Virus record (IMG/VR): IMGVR_UViG_3300022074_000400 | Location: 1-22,902 of that record | Source of the DNA: a virus | Length of the DNA: 22,902 nucleotides | Strand: one strand, 5' to 3' | In this document: positions 1 to 7,033 of the stretch, one piece after another | Layout: every line of letters starts with the position of its first letter | Position numbering within the stretch: position 1 is the first letter of the stretch | Notes under the pieces: generated by a model | What the model was told of the DNA's origin: nothing | What the model saw: the letters and a program-made list of their open reading frames with translations, nothing else | Databases searched by the model: none | Program-made: the position numbers and the translations under genes

Positions 1-73
1 CATTGGCTTCGGCCAACGTTACGAAGCTGTTGGCTGTCTCACTCTTCAGTGTGGCGTTGATCGTGGCAGCCAT
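1..73 (-). CDS. Head completion / DnaT-like adaptor protein, 5' end only
   Basis: Only the first 24 codons are inside the window; the gene runs off the left edge. The N-terminus contains ANSFVTLAEAN, which resembles the ANSYVSLAEADAYF-type start common in small phage proteins annotated as putative DnaT-like or head-tail connector proteins, encoded just downstream of the major capsid gene. The position here, directly after the capsid gene and on the same strand, agrees with a head-completion role. The ATG at 73-71 is the only obvious start and has no clear Shine-Dalgarno sequence. It sits five bases after the U-tract of a terminator-like hairpin. The family assignment rests on a short N-terminal motif and gene order. 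Confidence 0.55.
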   Translation of the reverse strand, partial: MAATINATLKSETANSFVTLAEAN

Positions 74-78
74 AGCGC

Positions 79-111
79 AAAAATAAGGTGGCCCCACCTA
101 ATGGTAGGGCC
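79..111 (-). terminator. Rho-independent terminator after the capsid gene
   Basis: Read on the minus strand, GGCCCTACC, a 4-nt loop and GGTGGGGCC form a 9-bp stem with one G-U pair, followed by ACC and a U-rich tail (TTATTTTT). It lies 18 bases after the capsid stop codon, so it probably ends or attenuates the abundant capsid transcript. The next start codon follows the tail by only five bases. Confidence 0.7.
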
Positions 112-128
112 TTTGCTCTGATTACGAA

Positions 129-1208
129 TCAGATGGTGCTCGTATCCAGCGAGCTATTGACCGTAACCTGAACCATAGGAATCAGGTCAACGTCATAGGT
201 GGCAGACCACTTGTTAGCCGTTGCCAAGTTGGCATTGGTTGGGTTGTCCCCAGCATCGCTCCACTTCGTGCCCATAACGTGATAGGCCGTGTGGTAGTCA
301 ACTGAAATCACGTCCTGCTTAGACATGATGTTGCGCTCAGCTTCAACGCGGAGATCTTGCTGCACACCTTCAAGGATGGTGCCGGACTTAACCAGATAGC
401 AGTAGAACTCACGCTGATGACCGCCGGTGCCAGGAGCGACAGTGTTGACTTGAGAATCAACAATGACGTTCATGCCAGCAAACTCACCAACTTGGCGAGC
501 GCCAATGCCGACGCCACCGCCACCCCAAGTCACCGCGCCAGAAGCGGCAAGTGCTGAAGTAGAGAAGGTCAGCATTCCTACCTGATACAGGTAGTAAGCA
601 ACAGAAGGATGGACAATCAGAGTGTCCAACTCTTCGCCACGCTCACCAAGCTTAGAACGAGCTTCCGCAACTGTTGCAGCAGTCAGGAAGTTGGATTCGT
701 CAGCACCAGAAGCAGCGGCCTTACCTTTGTCCAACGCATTGGCAGACAAAGCAGTACCGAACAAACCAGCAAGGTGAGAGAACAGACGTGCGCTGTTCAA
801 CTTGTTGATTGCATCGGCAAGCTGATTGCGGATGTGAAGCATTGGATCTTCACCAGCAGCCAAAACCGCCAGGTCGTCTACTGCATACGCAAATGAACGG
901 TGGCAGATGGTGGCGATTTGAGTGCCAGTACCGATCTTTTGAGGAGTCAGATAACCAGCGCCACTGGTGCCCCAAGTTGCTGTACCGTCAATAATCTCCT
1001 CGGTGGGAGACACGGGGTTGAACTCAGGAACTTGAATGCGGGTACCGCCTTCACGTGAATCGAGAAGGGCGTTACGAACGACAGCGCCAGACTTAATGAA
1101 AAGACTGCGCTCTTTGATTGCCTCAGACACATAGGTGCTGAGATTATTCCTTTTTACAATGTCCGCCAGAAGGACACCGCCGGAATAATTCTGAAATGGT
1201 GCGGCCAT
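129..1208 (-). CDS. Major capsid protein
   Basis: The 359-residue product is a plausible HK97-fold major capsid protein, the shell subunit. Supporting features are the length, the N-terminal segment DIVKRNNLSTYVSEAIKERS, the GGTRIQVPEFNPV region followed by EEIIDGTATWGT, a helical central part (residues about 115-150, with LADAINKLNSARLFSHLAG) and a beta-rich C-terminal half. These match the pattern of phage coat proteins encoded after a scaffold gene. The upstream neighbours on the same strand are scaffold and portal genes, and a terminator follows. The 140-bp leader holds three 16-bp direct repeats. The start is ATG with AAGAA just upstream, a weak ribosome binding site. The exact capsid subfamily was not determined. 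Confidence 0.85.
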   Translation of the reverse strand: MAAPFQNYSGGVLLADIVKRNNLSTYVSEAIKERSLFIKSGAVVRNALLDSREGGTRIQVPEFNPVSPTEEIIDGTATWGTSGAGYLTPQKIGTGTQIATICHRSFAYAVDDLAVLAAGEDPMLHIRNQLADAINKLNSARLFSHLAGLFGTALSANALDKGKAAASGADESNFLTAATVAEARSKLGERGEELDTLIVHPSVAYYLYQVGMLTFSTSALAASGAVTWGGGGVGIGARQVGEFAGMNVIVDSQVNTVAPGTGGHQREFYCYLVKSGTILEGVQQDLRVEAERNIMSKQDVISVDYHTAYHVMGTKWSDAGDNPTNANLATANKWSATYDVDLIPMVQVTVNSSLDTSTI

Positions 1209-1248
1209 TTCTTATTCAGGGATAAAGTTTGCGGGTCTTCTAGCCAAG

Positions 1249-1335
1249 ATGGTCACAGCCACGTCTTAGTTGGAAGAAAGGTTGCGATGGTCACAGCCAC
1301 GTCGCCTGACAAATCAACAATGGTCACAGCCACGT
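1249..1335. repeat. Three direct repeats of ATGGTCACAGCCACGT before the capsid gene
   Basis: Identical 16-bp copies occur at 1249-1264, 1287-1302 and 1320-1335, separated by 22 and 17 bp. They fill most of the 140-bp gap between the scaffold stop and capsid start, so in the minus-strand transcript they read ACGTGGCTGTGACCAT three times in the leader of the capsid gene. The copies sit in more than one frame and no convincing gene spans all three, so the conservation appears to be at DNA or RNA level. They could be protein-binding iterons, an mRNA regulatory element, or recent tandem duplications. They are too few and too short for a CRISPR array. Confidence 0.9.
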
Positions 1336-1348
1336 TGTTGAGTTGTAC

Positions 1349-2053
1349 CTACTGACCAGCTTCTCTTTTCAGCACGGCTGCAAGATCAGGGTCGGTAGCT
1401 TCCAAGGCCATTTGCCTCGTTAAGTTCATACTACCTTCTAACCAAGGATTAGCGACGCCTCCAGCACCAGAAATTCCTGTAACTGGTTTTGCACCCATTC
1501 CAGCCTGACTACTGGGCTTAAAATGATGCTCAAACCCAGAACCAGGGTTTTTTAGTTTGGCGAGGTAAACGTTAAGGTCTTCCTCAACGCCGCCATTCAA
1601 TACTTTGACGCTGCCGTCGTCAGCTTTTTTCAGATTGCTTTGAACAAGCTGCAGCATTTGCTCAGAATTGATTACGCCAGCTTGGTTAATCGTTGACAAT
1701 GCGGACGTTTTCATTGCAGCGGTCTCGTTAGAAGTCCGAAGATCTGCTAACTGACGCTCCAGGGCTGCTATCTGCTGCTCTTTGGTTTGAGCGGTTTTGT
1801 TAGCTTCTTCCCAAAGCTCTTTCCATTGACCTTGATCTTCAAGCTTTTGGCGCTTTTCTTGAGTCTGTTTTGTATGAAGCTCGTCTAGCTGCTGCTTTAT
1901 GTTTTTGAGGTTTTCCTCAGCTTTGTCTGCACGAAGCTTTTGAGCTGAAATTTGCTGTTCATACGCCGACAAATCAACAGCAGGAGTTTCAGTCGCAGCC
2001 ACGGGCTGTTCAGAAGACGCCACGGGCGTTTCCTGGATGACTTGTTCTTCCAT
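1349..2053 (-). CDS. Capsid scaffold protein
   Basis: The 234-residue protein has a Pro/Thr-rich start (about residues 1-28), a long predicted coiled coil rich in Gln, Lys, Glu and Ala (about residues 30-115, including AEENLKNIKQQLDELHTKQ), then a Gly-rich, less ordered C-terminal part. This architecture and the location between portal and major capsid genes are typical of the internal scaffold of tailed-phage procapsids. No protease motif is visible, so scaffold removal would depend on another factor. The start is ATG three bases after the stop of the tiny upstream gene, suggesting coupled translation. Scaffold sequences diverge quickly, so the call is mostly architecture and context. Confidence 0.75.
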   Translation of the reverse strand: MEEQVIQETPVASSEQPVAATETPAVDLSAYEQQISAQKLRADKAEENLKNIKQQLDELHTKQTQEKRQKLEDQGQWKELWEEANKTAQTKEQQIAALERQLADLRTSNETAAMKTSALSTINQAGVINSEQMLQLVQSNLKKADDGSVKVLNGGVEEDLNVYLAKLKNPGSGFEHHFKPSSQAGMGAKPVTGISGAGGVANPWLEGSMNLTRQMALEATDPDLAAVLKREAGQ

Positions 2054-2055
2054 TA

Positions 2056-2175
2056 TTAGGATTTAGTTGACTTCTCTACCTTACTACTTTTTGCTTGTTT
2101 AGTTGTTTTCTTGGGTGTAGGCATTGGGCATTCCTCTTTTTTGGGAGGATTGATCTCCTCAAAACGCATTCCCAT
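2056..2175 (-). CDS. Small basic protein between portal and scaffold
   Basis: A 39-codon frame fills the gap between portal and scaffold genes, starting at ATG 2175 and ending with TAA two bases before the scaffold start. The product starts MGMRFEEINPPKKEE and becomes a Lys/Thr/Ser-rich tail (PKKTTKQAKSSK). The first ATG has no Shine-Dalgarno sequence. An internal ATG at codon 18, preceded by GAGGA at suitable spacing, would give a 22-residue version. Tight packing and same-strand orientation support a real gene or a coupling peptide. I do not recognise a family. It may be a minor head component or a translational coupler; both are guesses. Confidence 0.45.
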   Translation of the reverse strand: MGMRFEEINPPKKEECPMPTPKKTTKQAKSSKVEKSTKS

Positions 2176-2189
2176 GGGAACAAAAGCTA

Positions 2190-3641
2190 TTACTCTTCTA
2201 CTGTACCGCTTGATTCTGCTTCTGCCGACATGGGTAGGATCTCGCCTTGCACCAGCATGTCGCGGAACTCTTCACGATCAATAATTTGATCTTGGAATAG
2301 CTGGCCCATGGCAGTAATGTCTTGGCCGATCAACCGCTGTAGATCAAAGTCACGACTAATCTTGACCTCAGGTGGTTCAATACCCAAGTAATCAGCAGCA
2401 AGGTTGTAAGACTTTTGCAAGCCTGATTCCAAATCCATCGATACCATCGACAGCATTGAATTCGTGTCGATACGATCCAAGCGGCGGGCGTCGGCAGATT
2501 CAGCAACAAACTTTTGCTGGCTCAGCGTGCTGATGCCTAACGTCGCCATTTGCTGCTGTAACTCTCGGATTTCTGACGTTTGCGCTTCAAATGCGCTTGA
2601 TGCAGGCTCCACGTAATAAACCTTATTGCCCGGCTGGGTTGCCATCGCGTAATTAACGCTAATGGCCATGTCTTTTGTTTGATCGTCCCAGCCCTCTAAT
2701 ACCAGCATCGGTTGGCTGGCAATATGCAAGCTATGTATAAGGTCAGCTTGTCGTTGGAAGTGAGCCAGATTTAAATGCGCTATGTCCAGCAGTGGTGGGC
2801 GGCTGGTCATCGTATCTTTTTTATCGGCATAAATCGTTACCAACGGAATTTGCCCAAGTGAAAAATCACCTGACTCAACCAGCTCGTACTCCGCTGTAGC
2901 GTCGGATTGATCGAATGAAGCGGGGTATGGAAATGGCCCTTGCATTTCCTGTTTTTTCTCTTCTTGTCTAAAGACGCGATAACGACCTGACTCAATGACA
3001 CGGACTTGGTCATAAACTTTTTCTCCGAACTCTCCATCGGCTACAACTGCTTTCTCGCCAATCCGAACTTGCGTAAGACTGCCATAATTCGCTTCGCGAT
3101 CCAGTCGCCACCCGTAGACATTGGTTGGATCCACTTCAATCCAGTAGGGCCGACGATTAAGAGCACGCTCTTCCGCCAAACTTCTTGCATCTGATGGAGC
3201 GGGAAAATCAACAAGAATATGTGAATGGCCATAGGTCAAAGCACAAGTGACCAATCGACGTGCATACTCATCCAGATCAGAGCCGCAACCGTCAACATCC
3301 TTGTTAAAAACTTCGGTCCAGTACGGCGCACCAGTAACACTAATGGGTTTACGTAAAATAAGTCCTGCGGCTGCTCGGATTAAACGCTGCGTATAAGGCG
3401 TAAATACAGCACGGTTTACACGCGCCAGGTAAGCCGTGTAGTCCTCACGGGGTTCTAGCGGTAAAAATGTTTCACTGTTTTCACGTAAATACTCCGTTCC
3501 ACATACCACGGCTTTCATAATCTCCCAGCCCTTCATCTGGTCGATTACTGCCCGTGTTCGTACAAACGGACTGTCAACAGTGCCCATATAGGAACTGCTG
3601 ACGAGATTCGTTCTAACGAGACCTGGAACGGAGTAAGTCAT
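2190..3641 (-). CDS. Portal protein, DUF4055-like
   Basis: The 483-residue product looks like the portal, the dodecameric ring at the unique head vertex through which DNA enters. The length fits, and the N-terminal half (about residues 40-110, with MKAVVCGTEYLRENSETFLPLEPREDY and an RAAAGLILRKP segment) resembles the DUF4055 portal family as I remember it. The C-terminal part (about residues 290-440) is helical, with AHFQRQADLIHSLHIASQP and QQMATLGISTLSQQKFVAESAD, as expected for portal crown and wing helices. It is preceded by a small basic gene and followed by scaffold and capsid genes, a standard head-module order. The C-terminus is acidic. The start is ATG. Confidence 0.85.
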   Translation of the reverse strand: MTYSVPGLVRTNLVSSSYMGTVDSPFVRTRAVIDQMKGWEIMKAVVCGTEYLRENSETFLPLEPREDYTAYLARVNRAVFTPYTQRLIRAAAGLILRKPISVTGAPYWTEVFNKDVDGCGSDLDEYARRLVTCALTYGHSHILVDFPAPSDARSLAEERALNRRPYWIEVDPTNVYGWRLDREANYGSLTQVRIGEKAVVADGEFGEKVYDQVRVIESGRYRVFRQEEKKQEMQGPFPYPASFDQSDATAEYELVESGDFSLGQIPLVTIYADKKDTMTSRPPLLDIAHLNLAHFQRQADLIHSLHIASQPMLVLEGWDDQTKDMAISVNYAMATQPGNKVYYVEPASSAFEAQTSEIRELQQQMATLGISTLSQQKFVAESADARRLDRIDTNSMLSMVSMDLESGLQKSYNLAADYLGIEPPEVKISRDFDLQRLIGQDITAMGQLFQDQIIDREEFRDMLVQGEILPMSAEAESSGTVEE

Positions 3642-3661
3642 GACACCTCAAAATTGAGTTA

Positions 3662-3922
3662 CTAACAACCCCATCGACGACGGGCTGCTTTACCCCGTTC
3701 ACCTGTCCAACTACGGCTGCGAGCGCAGAAAGAACGCTTACGGGCAGCTTCTTCCTTTGTTTTTGGCTTGCCTGTAACCGGTGGCTTTAAATTAGAACCT
3801 GTCTGACGATTGTACTTGGCTCGACCTTTAGCGGTTAAACCAGCACCTTTACTCGCAGGCAGCTTCTCGCCACGGCCAACACTAAGGTTGGGACCACGCT
3901 TTCGCTTTTTACGCTCTGCCAT
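3662..3922 (-). CDS. Small basic cyanophage-type protein, DUF6321-like
   Basis: The 86-residue, strongly basic protein starts MAERKKRKRGPN and contains AGLTAKGRAKYNRQTGSNLKPP, followed by AARKRSFCARSRSWTG and a C-terminal AARRRWGC. This block order matches a small family I recall from cyanophages, recorded as DUF6321; I cannot verify the number here. Two conserved-looking Cys residues lie in SFCARS and at the C-terminus. The function is unknown. Charge and position between tail tube and portal genes suggest a nucleic-acid-binding or virion-associated protein, which is inference. The gene is spaced 20 bp from the portal start. Confidence 0.65.
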   Translation of the reverse strand: MAERKKRKRGPNLSVGRGEKLPASKGAGLTAKGRAKYNRQTGSNLKPPVTGKPKTKEEAARKRSFCARSRSWTGERGKAARRRWGC

Positions 3923-3936
3923 TGGTTTAAAACCTA

Positions 3937-4365
3937 TTACAGATTAAAAGCAATAGTGCCGCTGGTGACGAAGTTGCAGGTAGCAACAACTAAATCTCCT
4001 ACGGTAGATGAAATGTCAAAGCTGGTAATAATTCCAGAAAAAGTTACGGAATTAGAACCAGCAGTAGTGCCAGTCGTAAACAACTCAAAAGATGCGTCTG
4101 CTGCATCGCTCCCGTTGAGAACTTCAGCAAACAATGTGTCTTGAGTGGCTTGAGCGTTATCGTAAACCAACTCAATCGTGCCAGAGCCCGATACAACGCT
4201 GCCAAGAGTTTTAGTGAAGGTGTCTCCCTGTTGAGTGGCTTCAATCGTACTTTTGGTAACGTTTAACGTCCAACTGCGAGTACCGGCAATAGCAGCAGCA
4301 GCTGTAGCGCCACTGCCGTCAACATCAAAGCTGACCGAGCCTTGGTCTCCTTGAAGGATGGCCAT
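3937..4365 (-). CDS. Tail tube protein
   Basis: The 142-residue protein is almost entirely predicted beta strand with few Lys or Arg residues. It has the pattern RSWTLNVTKSTIEATQQGDTFTKTLGS followed by GTIELVYD, then FSGIITSFDISSTVGDLVVATCNF. This matches phage tail tube subunits, which stack as hexameric rings to form the tail lumen. It implies a long-tailed phage, here probably non-contractile because no sheath gene is visible, although tail genes may lie outside the window. Its location between terminase and portal genes is unusual, since tube genes normally follow the head module. ATG start with AAGAAGG-like purines upstream. A decoration protein with a similar fold is the main alternative. 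Confidence 0.65.
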   Translation of the reverse strand: MAILQGDQGSVSFDVDGSGATAAAAIAGTRSWTLNVTKSTIEATQQGDTFTKTLGSVVSGSGTIELVYDNAQATQDTLFAEVLNGSDAADASFELFTTGTTAGSNSVTFSGIITSFDISSTVGDLVVATCNFVTSGTIAFNL

Positions 4366-4425
4366 GATTAGACATAAGAAGGGTCTATAACGCTTATTCT
4401 AACCGCCTATACGCCCCAAGCCATC

Positions 4426-4728
4426 TCAAGTTTTCTTTTTTCGGGTCTTGCGCCGCTTATGTTGATACGAGATTTTCTTTGAGCTGGTCTTTTCTTTCTT
4501 AAATCGAGCCTTCTCTGCTGCGCTCATCTCGCCTGTTGTTTTCGGCGTTTTGCCTGACACTCGCTTGGATGGACGACATGCTGGATAAGCGCGATCCTCA
4601 CCTTTTGAACGGCCACAAGGCTTTCCGGTCTTTACATCGACCCATTTCTCGTCAAACCATCGGCCAAGACCACCACGGCCTTTACTTTTTGGTTTTGCGG
4701 GTTTTCGTGCCTTTTTTCGTTCCGCCAC
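4426..4728 (-). CDS. DUF5872-like C-terminal module, small basic protein
   Basis: The 100-residue product contains GRGGLGRWFDEKWVDVKTGKPCGRSKGEDR, followed by YPACRPSKRVSGKTPKT and EMSAAEKARFKKEKTSSKK. This is a distinctive block I recall from cyanophages and algal viruses, often next to or fused with a KALYxRVKAEAKRKF module (DUF5872 from memory). It begins with GTG 47 bp inside the upstream gene in another frame, across an A-rich stretch. The two products could be made separately by re-initiation or joined by a frameshift. The Cys residues in PCGR and YPACRPS might bind metal. The function is unknown; high charge suggests nucleic-acid contact. Confidence 0.65.
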   Translation of the reverse strand: MAERKKARKPAKPKSKGRGGLGRWFDEKWVDVKTGKPCGRSKGEDRAYPACRPSKRVSGKTPKTTGEMSAAEKARFKKEKTSSKKISYQHKRRKTRKKKT

Positions 4729-4921
4729 TGGCTTTTGTGGTGTAGGGGGCTTTGCCTAACTTGGCCATACGTGCTTTGTATGTGCGTACCAGCCACGCAT
4801 TTGCATACGCGCTTGGGTAAACCGCGAACTTACGCTTTGCCTCAGCCTTTACACGGCTGTAAAGCGCCTTATTTGTTGGAACATTTTCACTTGCCACAGC
4901 TACAACGCATCTTTTTACCAC
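4682..4921 (-). CDS. DUF5872-like N-terminal module, small basic protein
   Basis: The 79-residue product carries TNKALYSRVKAEAKRKFAVYPSAYANAWLVRTYKARMAKLGKAP and then a Lys/Thr/Gly-rich tail. The KALYxRVKAEAKRKF...YPSAYAN block is, from memory, a widespread short module in cyanophages and algal giant viruses, where it can be fused to the GRWFDEKW module found here in the next frame. The chosen start is GTG at 4921, overlapping the upstream small gene; a second in-frame GTG eight codons later is an alternative. It is part of a run of three overlapping small basic genes. The function is unknown. Confidence 0.65.
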   Translation of the reverse strand: MVKRCVVAVASENVPTNKALYSRVKAEAKRKFAVYPSAYANAWLVRTYKARMAKLGKAPYTTKASGGTKKGTKTRKTKK

Positions 4922-4994
4922 CCTTCTTCATTCCCTTCTTTTTCTTGGGGGGACGGCCTTTTTGTGTGCCGTATGTTCCAGGGCCTTTGGGCAT
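4887..4994 (-). CDS. Tiny Lys-rich protein with CxC motif
   Basis: A 35-codon frame starts at ATG 4994 and reads MPKGPGTYGTQKGRPPKKKK, continuing through a Lys/Gly-rich stretch to a C-terminal RCSCGK. Small GTYG-KGRPPKKK proteins are familiar to me from cyanophages, which supports it as real despite its size. The 3' end overlaps the following gene by 35 bp in another frame, suggesting translational coupling. The Cys-x-Cys pair near the end could bind metal. No function is known; it is one of several Lys-rich small products between tail tube and terminase genes. Confidence 0.6.
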   Translation of the reverse strand: MPKGPGTYGTQKGRPPKKKKGMKKGGKKMRCSCGK

Positions 4995-5021
4995 GGTGGC
5001 GGATGGCTGGCTGGCTTTAGT

Positions 5022-5276
5022 TTAACTGTTTCTGGATGCGTATTCCAGCGTTACTTGGCGTCTGCTGCCTTGGGGGGAGTCCCAGCGGGAAAATTTTACG
5101 GTGATGGATGGATCTAAGAATTCTTCGGGGGATTGCAGTGTTCTCCAGCGGTGGCCACAGTCACGGCAAAGACGGTCGCGTACTGAGTCGCCTTCTTGAG
5201 ATGTGTATTTTCCGAGCACGCGGCTGTCGGTCGATTCGCATTTAGGGCAAAGTGGCGCGTTCAGTGGACGAAACAT
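5022..5276 (-). CDS. NrdR-like zinc ribbon protein
   Basis: The 84-residue product has two CxxC pairs, CPKC at residues 10-13 and CRDC at 37-40, followed by GHRWRTL. The spacing and the surrounding residues (STDSRVLGKYTSQEG, RDRLCRDCGHRW) resemble the N-terminal zinc ribbon of NrdR, the repressor of ribonucleotide reductase genes. The ATP-cone domain of NrdR is missing and the rest is short. It could therefore be a DNA-binding regulator reduced to its zinc ribbon, or a structural zinc protein. It starts two bases after the terminase large subunit stop, so the two are surely co-transcribed. ATG start. Confidence 0.7.
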   Translation of the reverse strand: MFRPLNAPLCPKCESTDSRVLGKYTSQEGDSVRDRLCRDCGHRWRTLQSPEEFLDPSITVKFSRWDSPQGSRRQVTLEYASRNS

Positions 5277-5278
5277 CC

Positions 5279-6532
5279 TTAGTACAGGCGGTATGTCGTA
5301 GTTCCCATGGCCTCGGGTTTGGCCAAGTTGAACTGCTGAAGCACAAGGTAGCCGAAGGCGTCGAATGCGTGGTCCACTCCAAGGTTTTTGTTAGGTAGGC
5401 CCGTTCCAGGGGCGTAGGTCAGGGTGCGGAGGGATTTAATGAGTTCTTTGCAGCGGGGGTGGATGTAAGTGCGGCGGGTGCCGGTTGCGTCGAGGAGGGC
5501 GGTGTTGACGGCGGTGATTTTGTCGCGGATTTTCCAGGGGGCTTTGGGGGATTGGACGGAGAAGCCGCTGCGGCGGAGGATGGTGTGGTCGGTGACGCCG
5601 ACGCCGCTGGTTTTGCGGGCGCCGCCGGTGGGGTCGGGGCAGGCGAATACGCGGCGGTCCACGCCGTAGCGGCGGGTGACTTCTTCGGCGAAGTCCCAGG
5701 TGGTGGCGCCGCCGCGCATCATGATTTCGTCGAAGACGTAGAGGGTGTCGTCTTTTTTGATGGCGCAGATGCCGCTCATTGGGTCGACGTTGAAGTCCAC
5801 GCCCAGCAGTAAAGGCAAGACAGATATGTCGTGGGCTTCCGTGGAGATGTTGATGTCGTCGAAACTTACGGCGACTAGGCCGCTTAAATTTTCGAAGGAT
5901 GCTTCGAATTCTTGGCGGAAGGTGCGGGCGTCTAGTTGGGCGCGGGCTGCTTCGATTTCGTGGGCTGGGACGTTGCCGCCTTGAATTGTTGTGTAGCACC
6001 AGCGGATCCAGTCGCCGGTTTTGTCTTCTTCGCAGAAGCACCACAGGTCGTAGAACCAGCTGGCCGTTCCATCCGGGGTGGATATGAATAATGCCCAGCC
6101 TTGTTTGTCGGCGAGGGCGGGACGAATGACCTCGAACCAGACTTCGGCGTCCATAAATGCGGCTTCGTCGAGTACAACTCCGGCGAGAGATCGGCCGCGA
6201 AGAGCCATGGCGTTTTCGGTGCCTTTTAGTTCGATTGTGGAGTCGTTTACTAGGTCGAGGCGGAGGTCGGTTTCGTTTTTGGAGCGAATGTATGACTTGG
6301 GAATTATCTTTTTTAGGGTTTTCCAGGCGATGTCTTTCGCCATTCGATAGGTGGGGGCGCAGTAAAAGAACGTTTCACCGGGGCGTTCCAGGGCTTTGGT
6401 GAATAGTTCGATGCAGGAAAGGTAGGATTTTCCGAAGCGACGGCCTGCGACGAGGACGCGGAATCTATTTTTGGCGCTAAATACTTCGCCTTGGGCGGGA
6501 CGAAGACTTATATCGAGCGTTTGTGGCGCCAA
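5279..6532 (-). CDS. terL: Terminase large subunit
   Basis: The 417-residue product is the DNA-packaging motor and headful or site-specific nuclease. The ATPase half shows a Walker A variant GRRFGKS (residues 30-36), an adenine-motif-like CAPTYRMAKD (58-66), Walker B VVLDEAAF (119-126) with catalytic Glu123, and motif III STPDG (151-155). The RNase H-like nuclease half starts with GVDFNVDP (244-251, Asp246 and Asp250 as metal ligands) and ends with DHAFDAFGYLV near residue 390. The length is normal. The start appears to be TTG at 6532, because an in-frame stop lies immediately upstream; no ATG is near. It follows the small subunit gene by eight bases. GC content in third positions is locally high, which opens long false frames on other strands. 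Confidence 0.93.
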   Translation of the reverse strand: MAPQTLDISLRPAQGEVFSAKNRFRVLVAGRRFGKSYLSCIELFTKALERPGETFFYCAPTYRMAKDIAWKTLKKIIPKSYIRSKNETDLRLDLVNDSTIELKGTENAMALRGRSLAGVVLDEAAFMDAEVWFEVIRPALADKQGWALFISTPDGTASWFYDLWCFCEEDKTGDWIRWCYTTIQGGNVPAHEIEAARAQLDARTFRQEFEASFENLSGLVAVSFDDINISTEAHDISVLPLLLGVDFNVDPMSGICAIKKDDTLYVFDEIMMRGGATTWDFAEEVTRRYGVDRRVFACPDPTGGARKTSGVGVTDHTILRRSGFSVQSPKAPWKIRDKITAVNTALLDATGTRRTYIHPRCKELIKSLRTLTYAPGTGLPNKNLGVDHAFDAFGYLVLQQFNLAKPEAMGTTTYRLY

Positions 6533-6540
6533 TTAGTGAT

Positions 6541-6957
6541 TTACTCGGGTTTTTCGATCTTAACGTGGATTTCAGGTAATGTGCTACTTTCTTCGGGTTG
6601 GTCGCAGCCGACCATACGTGCCAGGGAGTCGAGGACGTTGGCGGCGGTTTGCATTTGGCCGCGTTTTACGGCGGAGTTGTAGAGGCGGGAGCGCATTGAG
6701 AAGATGCGGGATGCCATATCTGCACGTTCGCGCTCAAAATCTTCGCGGTTTAGTGCTTGAACTGCTTTCCAATCGCGGAATGCAGTGGCACGACCCACCT
6801 GTTCTTTTGATGCGTGGTCTAGAACCAGCTGGAGGGCGGGTAATCCTTCTAATTGGCGGCGGTAAAGCCGCATAATTCGGGCTTCTTGGATGTCCTTCGG
6901 GTTTTTCGGACCACCGATTCTTCTTATTTCTTTGGGCTCAGTGGTGTTTTCGTCCAT
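6541..6957 (-). CDS. Probable terminase small subunit
   Basis: The product, about 138 residues from ATG 6957, has a disordered acidic start followed by helices: DIQEARIMRLYRRQLEGLPALQLVLDHASKEQVGRATAFRDWKAVQALNREDF, a second helical stretch with SRLYNSAVKRGQMQTAANVLDSLARM, and an acidic tail. Its size and helical build suit a DNA-recognition small terminase, and it sits directly upstream of the large subunit with an eight-base gap. A GTG at 6984 would add nine residues (starting SRKVVPF), but neither start has a good Shine-Dalgarno sequence. Small terminases share little sequence, so the identification is mainly by position. It is the first gene of the leftward structural operon. Confidence 0.6.
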   Translation of the reverse strand: MDENTTEPKEIRRIGGPKNPKDIQEARIMRLYRRQLEGLPALQLVLDHASKEQVGRATAFRDWKAVQALNREDFERERADMASRIFSMRSRLYNSAVKRGQMQTAANVLDSLARMVGCDQPEESSTLPEIHVKIEKPE

Positions 6958-7033
6958 AACAAAAGGCACGACCTTTCTCGACACAATAGCAACTTACAAA
7001 GCGATACATCAGGTGCTTTTTTATCTTGGTGGG

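Noticed and set aside
1249-1335. CRISPR array
   Set aside because: Only three 16-bp repeats with spacers of 22 and 17 bp, no cas genes and no palindromic repeat ends.
1287-1345. Short minus-strand peptide containing two VAVTI repeats from the leader repeats
   Set aside because: Only two of three repeats are in that frame, and the product is about 25 residues without a ribosome binding site; the repeats look selected as DNA or RNA.
5436-6044. A 202-codon minus-strand frame inside the large terminase gene
   Set aside because: The product is extremely Arg/His/Pro-rich and follows from high GC in third positions of the terminase codons; the terminase frame carries all catalytic motifs.
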